Part shown: piece by piece, positions 1 to 7,757 of the stretch | Numbering within the stretch: the first letter of the stretch is position 1 | Layout of the letters: each line of letters opens with the position of its first letter | Source: Candidatus Dojkabacteria bacterium | GTDB lineage: Bacteria; Patescibacteriota; Dojkabacteria; SC72; JAHDCA01 | NCBI GenBank assembly: GCA_027036675.1 | Contig: JALWDW010000020.1 | Location: forward strand, 1-38,496 | Direction of reading: 5' to 3' | DNA: 38,496 nucleotides | The notes under the pieces: generated by a model | The model's input: the letters and a program-made list of their open reading frames with translations, nothing else | What the model was told of the DNA's origin: nothing | The model's database searches: none | Translations under genes and position numbers: made by a program

Positions 1-177
1 CCTACAATATCTGCGAATCTCCCACGGCCCTGCGGTCGGGGACCGACTACACAAACTCCGTTTGTCCCAAAGTTCTCGGACGGCGTGGATGTCCGAAATA
101 CTGCCGAATGCAATGTTGAGCTCGACGCGCACCATGCTGCGACTTCGAGCACAATAGTCAGCAAGCGGCACGCAGTG

Positions 178-199
178 TGAAATTTTCATTAAAATTTCA
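178..199. repeat. Palindromic repeat R1, copy a
   Basis: Perfect 9-bp inverted repeat TGAAATTTT / AAAATTTCA around a 4-nt CATT spacer. One of about nine related copies confined to the non-coding spacers of this window. It is followed at once by a GC-rich hairpin at 203-221. Confidence 0.7.
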
Positions 200-202
200 T
201 CT

Positions 203-221
203 GTCCCCACAGAGTGGGGAC
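203..221. repeat. GC-rich hairpin next to R1
   Basis: Perfect 8-bp stem GTCCCCAC/GTGGGGAC with an AGA loop, placed 3 nt after R1 copy a. No T-tract follows on either strand, so a classical intrinsic terminator is unlikely. Looser CCCC...GGGG hairpins occur near repeats at about 14557 and 24881. Confidence 0.5.
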
Positions 222-239
222 CGTGATCCGCAGGCTGCA

Positions 240-261
240 TGAAAATCTCATTAAGTTTTCA
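240..261. repeat. Palindromic repeat R1, copy b
   Basis: TGAAAATCT-CATT-AAGTTTTCA: the R1 arrangement with two imperfect positions in the arms. Lies 40 nt from copy a in the same orientation. Confidence 0.6.
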
Positions 262-391
262 TACGCAACCATAACAACTAGTAGACTACAATGAATGCAA
301 AATTTCACGAAGCCCATCCCATGGCCTGCAGACATGCCGGAGGCAATAAAGTTCCACCCGTAGCCACGAAGTCGGTGAAGTGCACGAAGTG

Positions 392-413
392 TGAAATCTT
401 CATTAGAATTCCA
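392..413. repeat. Palindromic repeat R1, copy c
   Basis: TGAAATCTT-CATT-AGAATTCCA, a degenerate R1 copy. It follows directly on the shared module that begins at about 332, and it precedes CCGCGGTCGCAAC. Confidence 0.55.
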
Positions 414-665
414 TCCGCGGTCGCAACGACTGATGTCCCGCACTGAATACAGGGTATTCACAAAGCCCTCCACCCTGTTCTCAGGCGGACGAGGCATCCG
501 GGAGTCGCACCCTCACACGCCTCACAGCCAGGGAATCACACCAATGACATCACATGTAAAACACGCGAAGCATTGCGACCGGGGTCAAAAGCTTGCATTT
601 CCCGCAGGGAGTACCACAAAACCCCGACCACCACCTCGAATAACAGGGTACATATCCTAAAACTC

Positions 666-1727
666 CTAAAACCCCATCGCTTCGATGACTCTACCGATCA
701 CTTCATCAGCAACCTTGTTTGCACGGACTTCACCCGTTCGCAATATATCCAAGATACAATCGTCTCCCAATTTTTCCAATTCTCCCAACCTTTCTCTGAC
801 CGGAGTCAAAAATAATTCTATTGCTTGATACAGTTTCTCCTTTACTTCAACATCGCCCACCGTTCCCTTGCGATAACGTTCTTTCAAGTCTTCCACTTCT
901 GCCTTATTTTCATTAAATGCATCATGGTATATAAACACCGGGTTACCTTCCACGGTACCTGGATCTGTAGCTCGGATACGATTTGGGTCAGTGTACATAG
1001 ACATCACCTTCGTCCGCACTTCATCCGCCGAGTCGGAGAAAAATATTCCACCCGTGCTTTTACCAGATTTGCCTTGCCCGTCCAAGCCGATCATTACATC
1101 CCCTATTAACCCCTCGGGTACTTTCAACACCTCCCGACCTTCGGTCAACTTCCCACTATGGATTTTATTAAACCTCTCAGCCAGCAATTTGGCGATCTCG
1201 ATATGCGCTTCATTGTCCTTAGCCACCGGCACGACATCGCTATCTACAATCAGTATATCCGCCGCCATCAGGACCGGATACCCCATCAGACCGAAATTCA
1301 ATTTATGACCCTGAGCCAATTTTTCCTTGAGCATCGGCTGTTTTTCCAGCTCTTTCATCCGAGTGATCATCCCCAGGATTGTAAATAGTCTAAACGTTTG
1401 CGGTAAACGAGATTGCCTGTAAAACACCACTTTTTCAGGATCCAAACCAAGTGCGATCTGTGTCCTGATCAGGCTGATTTGATTATGGCGTATCTGGTCA
1501 GTTCTGTCATAATGCGTCGTCATTGCATGGTAATCCGCAGACATGATGAATACTTCATAATCATCCTGCGCCTGCAATCGTGCTTTCATCGTGCCTTGAT
1601 AGACCCCTATCACATAGGAATCATTGGTGGGCCTATCGCCGGACATCAACCGGTTTTTACGTATATCTGACGAAGTCGGCTTATCTCTTTGTTGGTTCGG
1701 TAGATTTGTGTTTGTGTGTTTATTCAT
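666..1727 (-). CDS. trpS: Tryptophanyl-tRNA synthetase-like protein with degenerate ATP-site motifs
   Basis: Class Ic aminoacyl-tRNA synthetase of the TrpRS family, normally attaching tryptophan to tRNA-Trp. The length (353 aa from the ATG at 1727) and whole-chain similarity fit: DxHA (ADYHAMT), LGLDPEKV, YPVLMAADIL, VPVAKDNEAHIE, and a C-terminus ending VIEAMGF as in many TrpRS. The Trp-pocket residues (Met and Asp of MAAD) are kept. The three ATP-site signatures are altered: the HIGH region reads VIGV (about residue 40), GEDQ reads AKDN, and KMSKS reads KSGKS (about residues 220-224). The start at 1727 is preferred because upstream codons add a non-conserved hydrophobic stretch; conserved sequence begins at RLMSGDRPT. 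It is either a diverged functional TrpRS or a paralogue with another role. A second trpS elsewhere in the genome would favour the latter. Confidence 0.85.
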   Translation of the reverse strand: MNKHTNTNLPNQQRDKPTSSDIRKNRLMSGDRPTNDSYVIGVYQGTMKARLQAQDDYEVFIMSADYHAMTTHYDRTDQIRHNQISLIRTQIALGLDPEKVVFYRQSRLPQTFRLFTILGMITRMKELEKQPMLKEKLAQGHKLNFGLMGYPVLMAADILIVDSDVVPVAKDNEAHIEIAKLLAERFNKIHSGKLTEGREVLKVPEGLIGDVMIGLDGQGKSGKSTGGIFFSDSADEVRTKVMSMYTDPNRIRATDPGTVEGNPVFIYHDAFNENKAEVEDLKERYRKGTVGDVEVKEKLYQAIELFLTPVRERLGELEKLGDDCILDILRTGEVRANKVADEVIGRVIEAMGF

Positions 1728-1853
1728 AACTGTAAAAATAATCTTAAATAAATACTCTGACCACGTACTTAGCCCCGCCAAGCAAACTTGGAGTATTTAT
1801 AAAAGAATTCTGTTTTGTTGTTATGAACTTGCATGGGGTAATTATATCATGGG

Positions 1854-1886
1854 CGAAGCCGGGCTTCGGACCCGGGGTTGGAACCC
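1854..1886 (+). repeat. GC-rich dispersed module R3, copy 1
   Basis: Begins CGAAGCCGGG and continues with TTCGGACCCGGGGTTGG then AACCC. A nearly identical copy is at 38132-38164. A further copy on the opposite strand is at 2669-2701, and a looser one is near 35233-35262. All lie at or beyond gene ends. Confidence 0.6.
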
Positions 1887-2310
1887 ACCCTTTGAGACAA
1901 AAGCCCAACACCGCGGGCCTGATAGGTCAAAATCCGTGATTTCGCCCATATATGGAAAAAGCTAAGTATACGACACTTCCCACCTCCGTACCGTGACGAT
2001 AGGCTTTGTGCATGATACCAACTGATGGCTGTACAGCATGTCCTCATAGCAATTCGCAGATATACCAGGGGTGGGGATGTCCAATGATAGAGCTACTAAT
2101 GGACACTGAACCGTGTGCACCAACTAGGCCAAGTCCTACAGCTAGTGGGCAAACTGATGGTATAGAAGTCTAATGGCTACGCCCAATGCCTGAAGTACTT
2201 GCAGCAACTGCAATAGAAAGAGACATCACCCTGGGACTATTCCCCATTTTGCAACGGAGTGTAAAGTAGTACACCCGCACGTAGGCTACAATGAGTGGCT
2301 ATCAGCCGCG

Positions 2311-2330
2311 GTAGGTCGAGCTTGACCTAC
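2311..2330. repeat. Hairpin in spacer
   Basis: Perfect 7-bp inverted repeat GTAGGTC/GACCTAC around a 6-nt loop. Comparable GGTAG/CTACC hairpins occur in other spacers, notably at 25043-25073. Confidence 0.45.
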
Positions 2331-2394
2331 GGTCGTAGCAATAAACTGGAGGGACTCAGAATCAAAAATCTCCTCCGGGCTTCGGACCGACAAG

Positions 2395-2524
2395 TATAAC
2401 AAAACACCCTCTGTCATTGGGAATTGCTCACTATACAGTTTCTGATTTACGTTGAGTAGTGTCGATATTGTCTCTACAGAAGCAGGAAACTTGCGATCAT
2501 TGGCACAATCCCTGTAGTCATGAG
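2395..2524 (-). repeat. Dispersed module R5, minus-strand copy
   Basis: Read on the minus strand from CATGACTACAGGGATT to about GTGTTTTGTTA, this stretch aligns with few gaps to 38313-38440 on the plus strand (CATGACAACAGGGATT ... GTGTTTTTCATTA). Both copies hold similar short frames (FAHDYRDCAN versus IAHDNRDYAN; FPMTEGV versus LPMTIGV). It could therefore be a decayed coding fragment, a structured RNA or a repeat; the sequence alone does not decide. Confidence 0.55.
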
Positions 2525-2668
2525 CAAAACAGGTACTCAAAACGACACAACCTTAAAAATTGCGGATCGACAGCATAAGTCGGCCATTAAATTTCAGTTA
2601 AAAAAACATTAAAGATCCCAACTTTTGTACTACTATTCCTATAAATACAATATTCTCTCGCCAACCCT

Positions 2669-2701
2669 GGTGCTCAACCCCGGGACTTGAGCCCGGCTTC
2701 G
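2669..2701 (-). repeat. GC-rich module R3, minus-strand copy overlapping the glyA 3' end
   Basis: On the minus strand it reads CGAAGCCGGG, then CTCAAGTCCCGGGGTTGAGC and ACC, matching the R3 copies at 1854 and 38132. The last codons of glyA, including its TGA stop at 2674-2676, lie inside this module. Confidence 0.55.
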
Positions 2702-3972
2702 TAGCTACGGCTCAACTCCAAAACCTGTCCGCGAACCCCTTCGATATCAGCTCCGGTACCCGCTCGCAGGACATCATCGATCCAACCTGCCACGAGGCGG
2801 ACATCATCCGCACCCAACCCGCGGGCCGTCATCGCCGGTGTCCCCAACCGTATCCCGGATGGACGAAACGGTGGATTTGGATCGTCCGGCACAACCTGCC
2901 TGTTCACAGTAATCCCTACTTTGTCCAACAACGTCTCGGCCTCTTTACCGTCCATACTATAGGTATTAATGGTATTCACCACTATCATATGGTTGTCAGT
3001 CCCTCCAGTTACCATATCCACCCCCTTGTCCGCAAACACCTGCGCCATCGCCTTCGCATTAACCAATACCTGCTTGGCATATGCGCGAAAATCATCCGTG
3101 GATGCTTTCTTGAGCGCTACAGCGATACCGGCGATCGTATTCATATGAGGTCCACCCTGCAGTCCTGGAAATACAGACTTATCAAGTATGGTCGGTAGGT
3201 TCTCTTTGGTAAACTCCACCTGCTTCATCGGATTGGATACCTTGCCACGGGACAATATCAAGGCGCCTCGAGGCCCTCGCAGGGTTTTATGTGTCGTAGT
3301 CGTCACTACATCGAAACCGTCATCAAACGGATTTCGCATTGCCTTACCAGCTATCAGACCGCCGATATGCGAAACATCCGCCATCGCTATAGCTCCCACC
3401 TCATCAGCTATTTTACGAAATTGAGCGTAGTCATATGTACGCGGGTAGGATGTATAACCGCATAATATGATCTTTGGGCGGTGTTTAAGTGCCAATTTAC
3501 GCACTTCACCAAAGTCTATCGCACCACCGGCATCAGGATTGGTCTTGTACCGTACGAAATTAAAAAGTTTACCCATATGCGAGACCGGTGCTCCATGCGT
3601 CAGATGCCCACCGTGTGATAGATCCATACCCATGATCGTGTCGCCCGGTTGACAGATAGCTAAATAGACGGCCTGATTCATCGGCGACCCGGACAACGCT
3701 TGTACATTGGCATGATCGGCGCCGAAAAGTTCCTTCGCCCTCTCTATCGCCAGAGTTTCCACCTTGTCGGTGAATTCCTGTCCGCCGTAATACCTTTTCC
3801 CAGGATAGCCCTCCGCATACTTATTGGTCAATACGGATCCCAACGCTTCCAAAACTTCGGGATATGTGTAATTCTCGGAAGGGATTAGTTCCAACCCATC
3901 TCTTTCTCGTTTTTCCTCACCTTTGATCGCTTCCCAAATTTCCGAGTCCGTTTGTTTCAGTGAATTTTTCAT
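2674..3972 (-). CDS. glyA: Serine hydroxymethyltransferase
   Basis: PLP-dependent cytosolic enzyme interconverting serine plus tetrahydrofolate with glycine plus methylene-THF, the main source of one-carbon units. The 432-aa chain has the family signatures: ELIPSENYT near residue 28, YAEGYPGKRYYGG (52-64), LSHGGHLTHG (118-127), and the PLP-lysine motif TTTTHKTLRGPRG with the Schiff-base lysine at about residue 229. It is somewhat longer than the usual 410-420 aa. The last residues (EAGLKSRG) are encoded by a copy of the R3 module, so the C-terminus appears to have been extended or replaced by repeat DNA. The ATG at 3972 fits the usual N-terminus. Upstream, 67 bp separate it from an unrecognised gene on the same strand. 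Confidence 0.95.
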   Translation of the reverse strand: MKNSLKQTDSEIWEAIKGEEKRERDGLELIPSENYTYPEVLEALGSVLTNKYAEGYPGKRYYGGQEFTDKVETLAIERAKELFGADHANVQALSGSPMNQAVYLAICQPGDTIMGMDLSHGGHLTHGAPVSHMGKLFNFVRYKTNPDAGGAIDFGEVRKLALKHRPKIILCGYTSYPRTYDYAQFRKIADEVGAIAMADVSHIGGLIAGKAMRNPFDDGFDVVTTTTHKTLRGPRGALILSRGKVSNPMKQVEFTKENLPTILDKSVFPGLQGGPHMNTIAGIAVALKKASTDDFRAYAKQVLVNAKAMAQVFADKGVDMVTGGTDNHMIVVNTINTYSMDGKEAETLLDKVGITVNRQVVPDDPNPPFRPSGIRLGTPAMTARGLGADDVRLVAGWIDDVLRAGTGADIEGVRGQVLELSRSYEAGLKSRG

Positions 3973-4039
3973 GTGAATGTGTGGTTGGGGTTTTTGTGTA
4001 TATTACCATACGGGTAAAGTATGGCTAAGTTTGTTGCGA

Positions 4040-4510
4040 TCAGGACGAAGCTTTAGGGCCTTGATCAGCAAACAACACCGAATCAATGAGTGACCCGTCG
4101 ACAGCTATGCTAAGTATAGCTTTATCATCCTCTGAACCAAGATTTATATACATATATACTAACTCATCTTCCTGAGCCCTTCGGAATACGCGAAACCTAC
4201 CCTGCCAGATGACATACCTGTCTAGGACGAGCGATTTTATCGTTTTTAGGAAAACACCAAGATAAACACTTCTACCGGCTATATCCAAGACTGTATTTGG
4301 ACCTGCTCGTAGCTGACGCTCCATTGTTTCGTATGCGTGCCTTATGATTAGTGGGACTTCCACTACCTCTTCTTCACGGTCTTCCCAGCCTTGGAGGACG
4401 CGTTGGACGGAAGAAGCCAGCTTGATCCTTGGGTAGAGGGTACCGTTTATGTCGAGAGGGGGACTCTCTATGATTGGGGTGAGTGAATATCTCTCTTTAT
4501 CAATCAACAT
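4040..4510 (-). CDS. Unrecognised 156-aa protein
   Basis: I do not recognise this protein. It starts at ATG 4510, only 25 bp after the stop of the upstream unknown gene, so the two are probably co-transcribed. No signal peptide or membrane segment is visible. The middle is mixed charged helix (WEDREEEVVEVPLIIRHAYETM), followed by beta-like segments (RYVIWQGRFRVFRR, ELVYMYINLG, KAILSIAVDGSLIDSVLF), which suggests a soluble alpha/beta protein. No cysteine or histidine cluster is present. The glyA gene follows after 67 bp on the same strand. Confidence 0.6.
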   Translation of the reverse strand: MLIDKERYSLTPIIESPPLDINGTLYPRIKLASSVQRVLQGWEDREEEVVEVPLIIRHAYETMERQLRAGPNTVLDIAGRSVYLGVFLKTIKSLVLDRYVIWQGRFRVFRRAQEDELVYMYINLGSEDDKAILSIAVDGSLIDSVLFADQGPKASS

Positions 4511-4535
4511 ATCGTAATAAATCTACCTTACTTTT

Positions 4536-5444
4536 CTATTGTTCCGCGAGGAGCGCATGTGCATGGCGCATAAGCGCATGGTCTTCATGTACAGCTATCA
4601 CTATATTTCCGTGATGGTTCTGTGGGAGTGTTGGCTCGTTCCCATCATCCATTCTTTTAATAGAGGCATTTCTTATGAATAGGACAAGATACTTATCATA
4701 AACGCGTACTGCATTTTTAGCAGCATTAGCCAACGAAGCGACATTACAGTATAAGATATATTGATCGCCCAGTGTCAGCTTGATTTCACCTTTTTCTCTT
4801 TCATTAGTTAGTTGAGTAATCCTTAGACTTGAGTGATCGTTCCAGTAAATGTTCCCTTCTTTATTGTCTGCTGGACAAATTGGTCTGCCTCCAGAGTTAC
4901 GCATCGCAACTAGTGTACGCTTACCATCCCAATCTGCGCCATATGCCAAGTTCTTCCAGTAGTTATTCTCCGCTTTAGATCGCTCTCGTCGAGTTATAGC
5001 CAATAACAATTCCTCTGGTACATCCACGGCAATATAGTCTCTCTGGGTATCTCCAGTAACTTTGCGGTGCGAACCCATTGGCATGTAAATGCGATACATC
5101 AATCGTCCAGACTCTTCATCTGTAAATGAGATTGCCGATTCTTGACGCAAAGAACGGAGCATCTGTATCCTAGGTATATACATCGAATTACCACCTATTT
5201 CAACAGATACGCCACGTCTACCCTCTGTATCAACAGGTATTTCTGTCAGATCACGCAAATCTACAACAGACAAAACCTGCTCTTCACGAGGCATTCCAAA
5301 AGAGCCTCGAGGCAACCCTAACTCAAGATCTACCTCCTTTTCGTTGAAGGTGATTATTTCATCAATTTCATCATAAGGGACACGACCCAAATACGTTACT
5401 CCTCGCGGTCTCGGAGAACCGTCGTTTCTTAGTGATTCCGTCAT
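4536..5444 (-). CDS. Unrecognised 302-aa protein
   Basis: I do not recognise this protein. The ATG at 5444 is preferred over a TTG three codons earlier. The chain is soluble and rich in beta-like segments, with conspicuous pieces such as PRGVTYLGRVPYDEIDEI, SVEIGGNSMYIPRIQMLRSL and GNIVIAVHEDHALMRHAHALLAEQ at the C-terminus. There are only two cysteines, so no metal-cysteine cluster, and no transmembrane helix. It heads a probable two-gene unit with the 156-aa gene downstream (25-bp gap). It could be a lineage-specific or mobile-element-derived pair; nothing in the sequence gives a function. Confidence 0.6.
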   Translation of the reverse strand: MTESLRNDGSPRPRGVTYLGRVPYDEIDEIITFNEKEVDLELGLPRGSFGMPREEQVLSVVDLRDLTEIPVDTEGRRGVSVEIGGNSMYIPRIQMLRSLRQESAISFTDEESGRLMYRIYMPMGSHRKVTGDTQRDYIAVDVPEELLLAITRRERSKAENNYWKNLAYGADWDGKRTLVAMRNSGGRPICPADNKEGNIYWNDHSSLRITQLTNEREKGEIKLTLGDQYILYCNVASLANAAKNAVRVYDKYLVLFIRNASIKRMDDGNEPTLPQNHHGNIVIAVHEDHALMRHAHALLAEQ

Positions 5445-5706
5445 ATTTAACAACTTACTTGGATTAAATTCGACTAGTGTAATAGAAGTTCAATACGCAC
5501 CGGATTATACCACCTCGTCTCACCATACACAACCTATAACCTGCCCGAGGTATCACCTACTACCCAATCCCCAACGCCCGCAACCACAATCCAGATTCAA
5601 CCACGCTACACCCTATAAAAAGGCCGACGTACATTCCACATCCTTGCTTCATCGCCTTCAAGGTGTTATCTTTTGAATACAGATAATATATTTTCCAAAA
5701 CAATTT

Positions 5707-7056
5707 ATGGATGTAGATAAGTATATAAACGACACTTTGGCGACTGTGGTGGAGCGCAACCCGCACGAAAATGAATTTCATCAAGCGGTGGAAGAGGTAT
5801 TCCACAGCATCAAACCCGTATTGACTCAACACCTGGAGTATATCGACGCAAAAATACTCGAACGCATCAGCGAACCGGAAAGAGTGATCATGTTTCGTGT
5901 ACCGTGGGTGGACGATCAAGGTGAAATTCAGATCAACAAAGGGTATCGGGTACAATTCAACAGCGCCATAGGGCCGTACAAGGGAGGACTCCGTTGGCAC
6001 CCGAGCGTCAACCTCTCAATCCTAAAATTCCTCGGATTTGAACAGACGTTTAAGAACGCTCTGACAGGCATCCCGATGGGTGGAGGCAAAGGGGGAAGCA
6101 ATTTCGACCCGCATGGGAAATCCGACGGAGAGATCATGCGATTCGCCCAAAGCTTCATGAGTGAATTGTATCGCCATATAGGTGCAGAAACCGATGTACC
6201 CGCCGGAGATATCGGTGTGGGTGGACGTGAAATAGGTTATCTTTTCGGGATGTACAAAAAATTGGCAAACGAATTTACCGGCGTATTGACCGGCAAGGGC
6301 TTAACTTTCGGAGGTAGCAATATCCGCCCAGAAGCGACCGGATTCGGCGTCGTTTACTTCCTTGCCGAAGCTCTCAAGGCTCGCGATGACGGTATCGAAG
6401 GTAAACGAATACTTGTATCTGGTGCCGGTAACGTAGCTCAATATGCGGTACAGAAGGTCATACAGATGGGCGGGAAAGTATTGACGATGTCCGACTCCAG
6501 CGGGATGGTATACGATCCGGATGGAATCGACGAAGAGAAACTGGCATTTATCATGGAATTGAAAAACGTCAAACGCGGGCGTATCAAAGAGTTTGCGGAA
6601 AAGTACCCTTCCGTCGAGTATCATGAAGGACAAAAGCCGTGGGGCGTCCCTGCGGATATAGCATTGCCGTGCGCTACGCAAAATGAAGTCGAATTGCCAG
6701 ATGCCAAGGCTTTGATAGCCAACGGCGCCACTTACCTGGTAGAGGGTGCGAATATGCCGACAACCCCTGAAGCTATAGAAGCTCTGCAAGAAGCAATGGT
6801 GATTTACGTCCCTGGCAAAGCATCCAATGCGGGAGGTGTATCGGTTTCCGGTCTGGAGATGTCGCAAAACGCACTCAAAGCCCAATGGTCGCGAGAAGTG
6901 GTGGATGAAAAATTACAAGAAATCATGCGAAATATTCACCAAAAGGTCGCGGAACATGGTGAGGATGCGCAAGGAAATATCGACTATATGCAAGGTGCGA
7001 ATATAGCCGGTTTCTTGAAGGTGGCCGAGGCCATGTTGGCGCAGGGTTTGGTGTAA
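5707..7056 (+). CDS. gdhA: NADP-type glutamate dehydrogenase
   Basis: Hexameric cytosolic enzyme reducing 2-oxoglutarate plus ammonia to glutamate (or the reverse). The 449-aa length equals that of the E. coli GdhA class. Catalytic features are intact: K92 in GPYKGGLRWHPS, K116 in FEQTFKNALTG, K128 in PMGGGKGGS, and D168 in PAGDIGVGGREIG. The Rossmann motif VSGAGNVAQYA lies at about residue 225-240. The ATG at 5707 matches the family start. An AT-rich TAATAT-like -10 lies about 20 bp upstream. The ung gene follows 21 bp downstream in the same direction, so the two may share a transcript. Confidence 0.96.
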   Translation: MDVDKYINDTLATVVERNPHENEFHQAVEEVFHSIKPVLTQHLEYIDAKILERISEPERVIMFRVPWVDDQGEIQINKGYRVQFNSAIGPYKGGLRWHPSVNLSILKFLGFEQTFKNALTGIPMGGGKGGSNFDPHGKSDGEIMRFAQSFMSELYRHIGAETDVPAGDIGVGGREIGYLFGMYKKLANEFTGVLTGKGLTFGGSNIRPEATGFGVVYFLAEALKARDDGIEGKRILVSGAGNVAQYAVQKVIQMGGKVLTMSDSSGMVYDPDGIDEEKLAFIMELKNVKRGRIKEFAEKYPSVEYHEGQKPWGVPADIALPCATQNEVELPDAKALIANGATYLVEGANMPTTPEAIEALQEAMVIYVPGKASNAGGVSVSGLEMSQNALKAQWSREVVDEKLQEIMRNIHQKVAEHGEDAQGNIDYMQGANIAGFLKVAEAMLAQGLV

Positions 7057-7077
7057 TCAGTACTACGTCGCGATATT

Positions 7078-7740
7078 ATGGTCAAAATCGAAAAGTCCTG
7101 GCAAAATCTGTTGAAAGATGAGTTTCAAAAACCGTATTTTTTGTCCTTGATCAAGACTGTCAGAGCAGAGTACGCAAAACACAAGGTATACCCGCCGGGC
7201 AAAGAGATTTTCCGAGCTTTTGACCTATGTCCGACCGATGACGTCAGTGTGGTGATCTTGGGGCAGGATCCGTATCATCAGCCGGGGCAAGCCAACGGTT
7301 TGGCTTTTTCAGTTCGCCATGATGTACAGAACCCTCCCTCGTTGCAAAATATCTTGCAAGAGGTGCGCGACGATATCGGCTCTACGCAAATAGAAGACGG
7401 CGATTTGACACCATGGGCGAAACAAGGTGTTTTGTTGTTGAATGCGACGTTGACTGTCAGAGACTCCGAAGCCGGTTCACATAGCGATATAGGTTGGCAA
7501 AAATTCACCGACGCTGTGATCACGAAACTCAGCCGACACAAGAGGCACATTGTCTACATGCTTTGGGGGAATTATGCCAAATCGAAGGAGAAGTTGATAG
7601 ATCCCGACAATAACCTCATACTGAAATCAGCCCATCCTTCGCCACTTGCGGCCAACAGGGGCGGGTGGTTTGGCAATCATCATTTTTCCAGAACCAACCG
7701 TTATTTACTTGTCGCCGGGAAAAAGCCGATTGTGTGGTAA
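7078..7740 (+). CDS. ung: Uracil-DNA glycosylase, family 1
   Basis: Excises uracil from DNA, opening base-excision repair. The 220-aa chain has the catalytic water-activating motif GQDPYH (D64 in LGQDPYHQPGQANG), the strand LLLNATLTV with the uracil-binding Asn, and the DNA-intercalation loop HPSPLAANRGGWFG with the catalytic His near residue 186. All key residues are conserved and the length is normal. It starts at ATG 7078, 21 bp after gdhA. Its 3' end faces pyrG, with a small UUCG-loop hairpin between the two stop codons. Confidence 0.96.
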   Translation: MVKIEKSWQNLLKDEFQKPYFLSLIKTVRAEYAKHKVYPPGKEIFRAFDLCPTDDVSVVILGQDPYHQPGQANGLAFSVRHDVQNPPSLQNILQEVRDDIGSTQIEDGDLTPWAKQGVLLLNATLTVRDSEAGSHSDIGWQKFTDAVITKLSRHKRHIVYMLWGNYAKSKEKLIDPDNNLILKSAHPSPLAANRGGWFGNHHFSRTNRYLLVAGKKPIVW

Positions 7741-7745
7741 AGGAT

Positions 7746-7757
7746 GGGCTTCGGCCC
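7746..7757. terminator. Possible bidirectional terminator hairpin
   Basis: GGGC-TTCG-GCCC, a short stem closed by a stable UUCG tetraloop, sits between the convergent stops of ung (7740) and pyrG (7757-7759). There is no strong U-tract on either side, so termination function is a guess from position and fold. Confidence 0.35.

Larger units (their letters stand above)
1..665. other. Non-coding spacer with dispersed repeats
   Basis: I see no credible gene here; the open frames are short, lack recognisable domains and run across inverted repeats. The stretch holds three copies of the 22-nt palindrome family (178-199, 240-261, 392-413). An 8-bp perfect hairpin, GTCCCCAC-AGA-GTGGGGAC, lies at 203-221. 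A module at about 332-395 is also recognisable near 14575 and 35457, and a motif CCGCGGTCGCAAC near 414 recurs in other spacers. The segment around 528-550 weakly resembles the start of the module seen at 2395-2524 and 38313-38440. Confidence 0.6.
1728..2673. other. Long non-coding spacer with GC-rich and hairpin repeats
   Basis: Nearly 950 bp between the TrpRS-like gene and glyA. No frame gives a recognisable protein. The spacer holds an R3 module (1854-1886), a 7-bp hairpin GTAGGTC/GACCTAC (2311-2330) and a module on the minus strand (2395-2524) shared with 38313-38440. The stretch 1950-2290 has many small complementary segments and could encode a structured RNA. I could not match it to RNase P RNA, tmRNA, SRP RNA or 6S RNA by their conserved cores. 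Confidence 0.55.

Noticed and set aside
189-660. Two overlapping open frames (102 aa minus, 89 aa plus)
   Set aside because: They run through palindromes and hairpins, have no domain or usual composition, and coincide with dispersed non-coding modules.
1950-2290. Possible RNase P RNA, tmRNA or SRP RNA
   Set aside because: None of their conserved cores could be found; left as an unexplained spacer.
2286-2540. 84-aa minus-strand frame
   Set aside because: It overlaps module R5 and looks similar to the frame at 38261-38452, but both are short and the similarity is explained by the DNA repeat; kept as a repeat, with the coding option noted.
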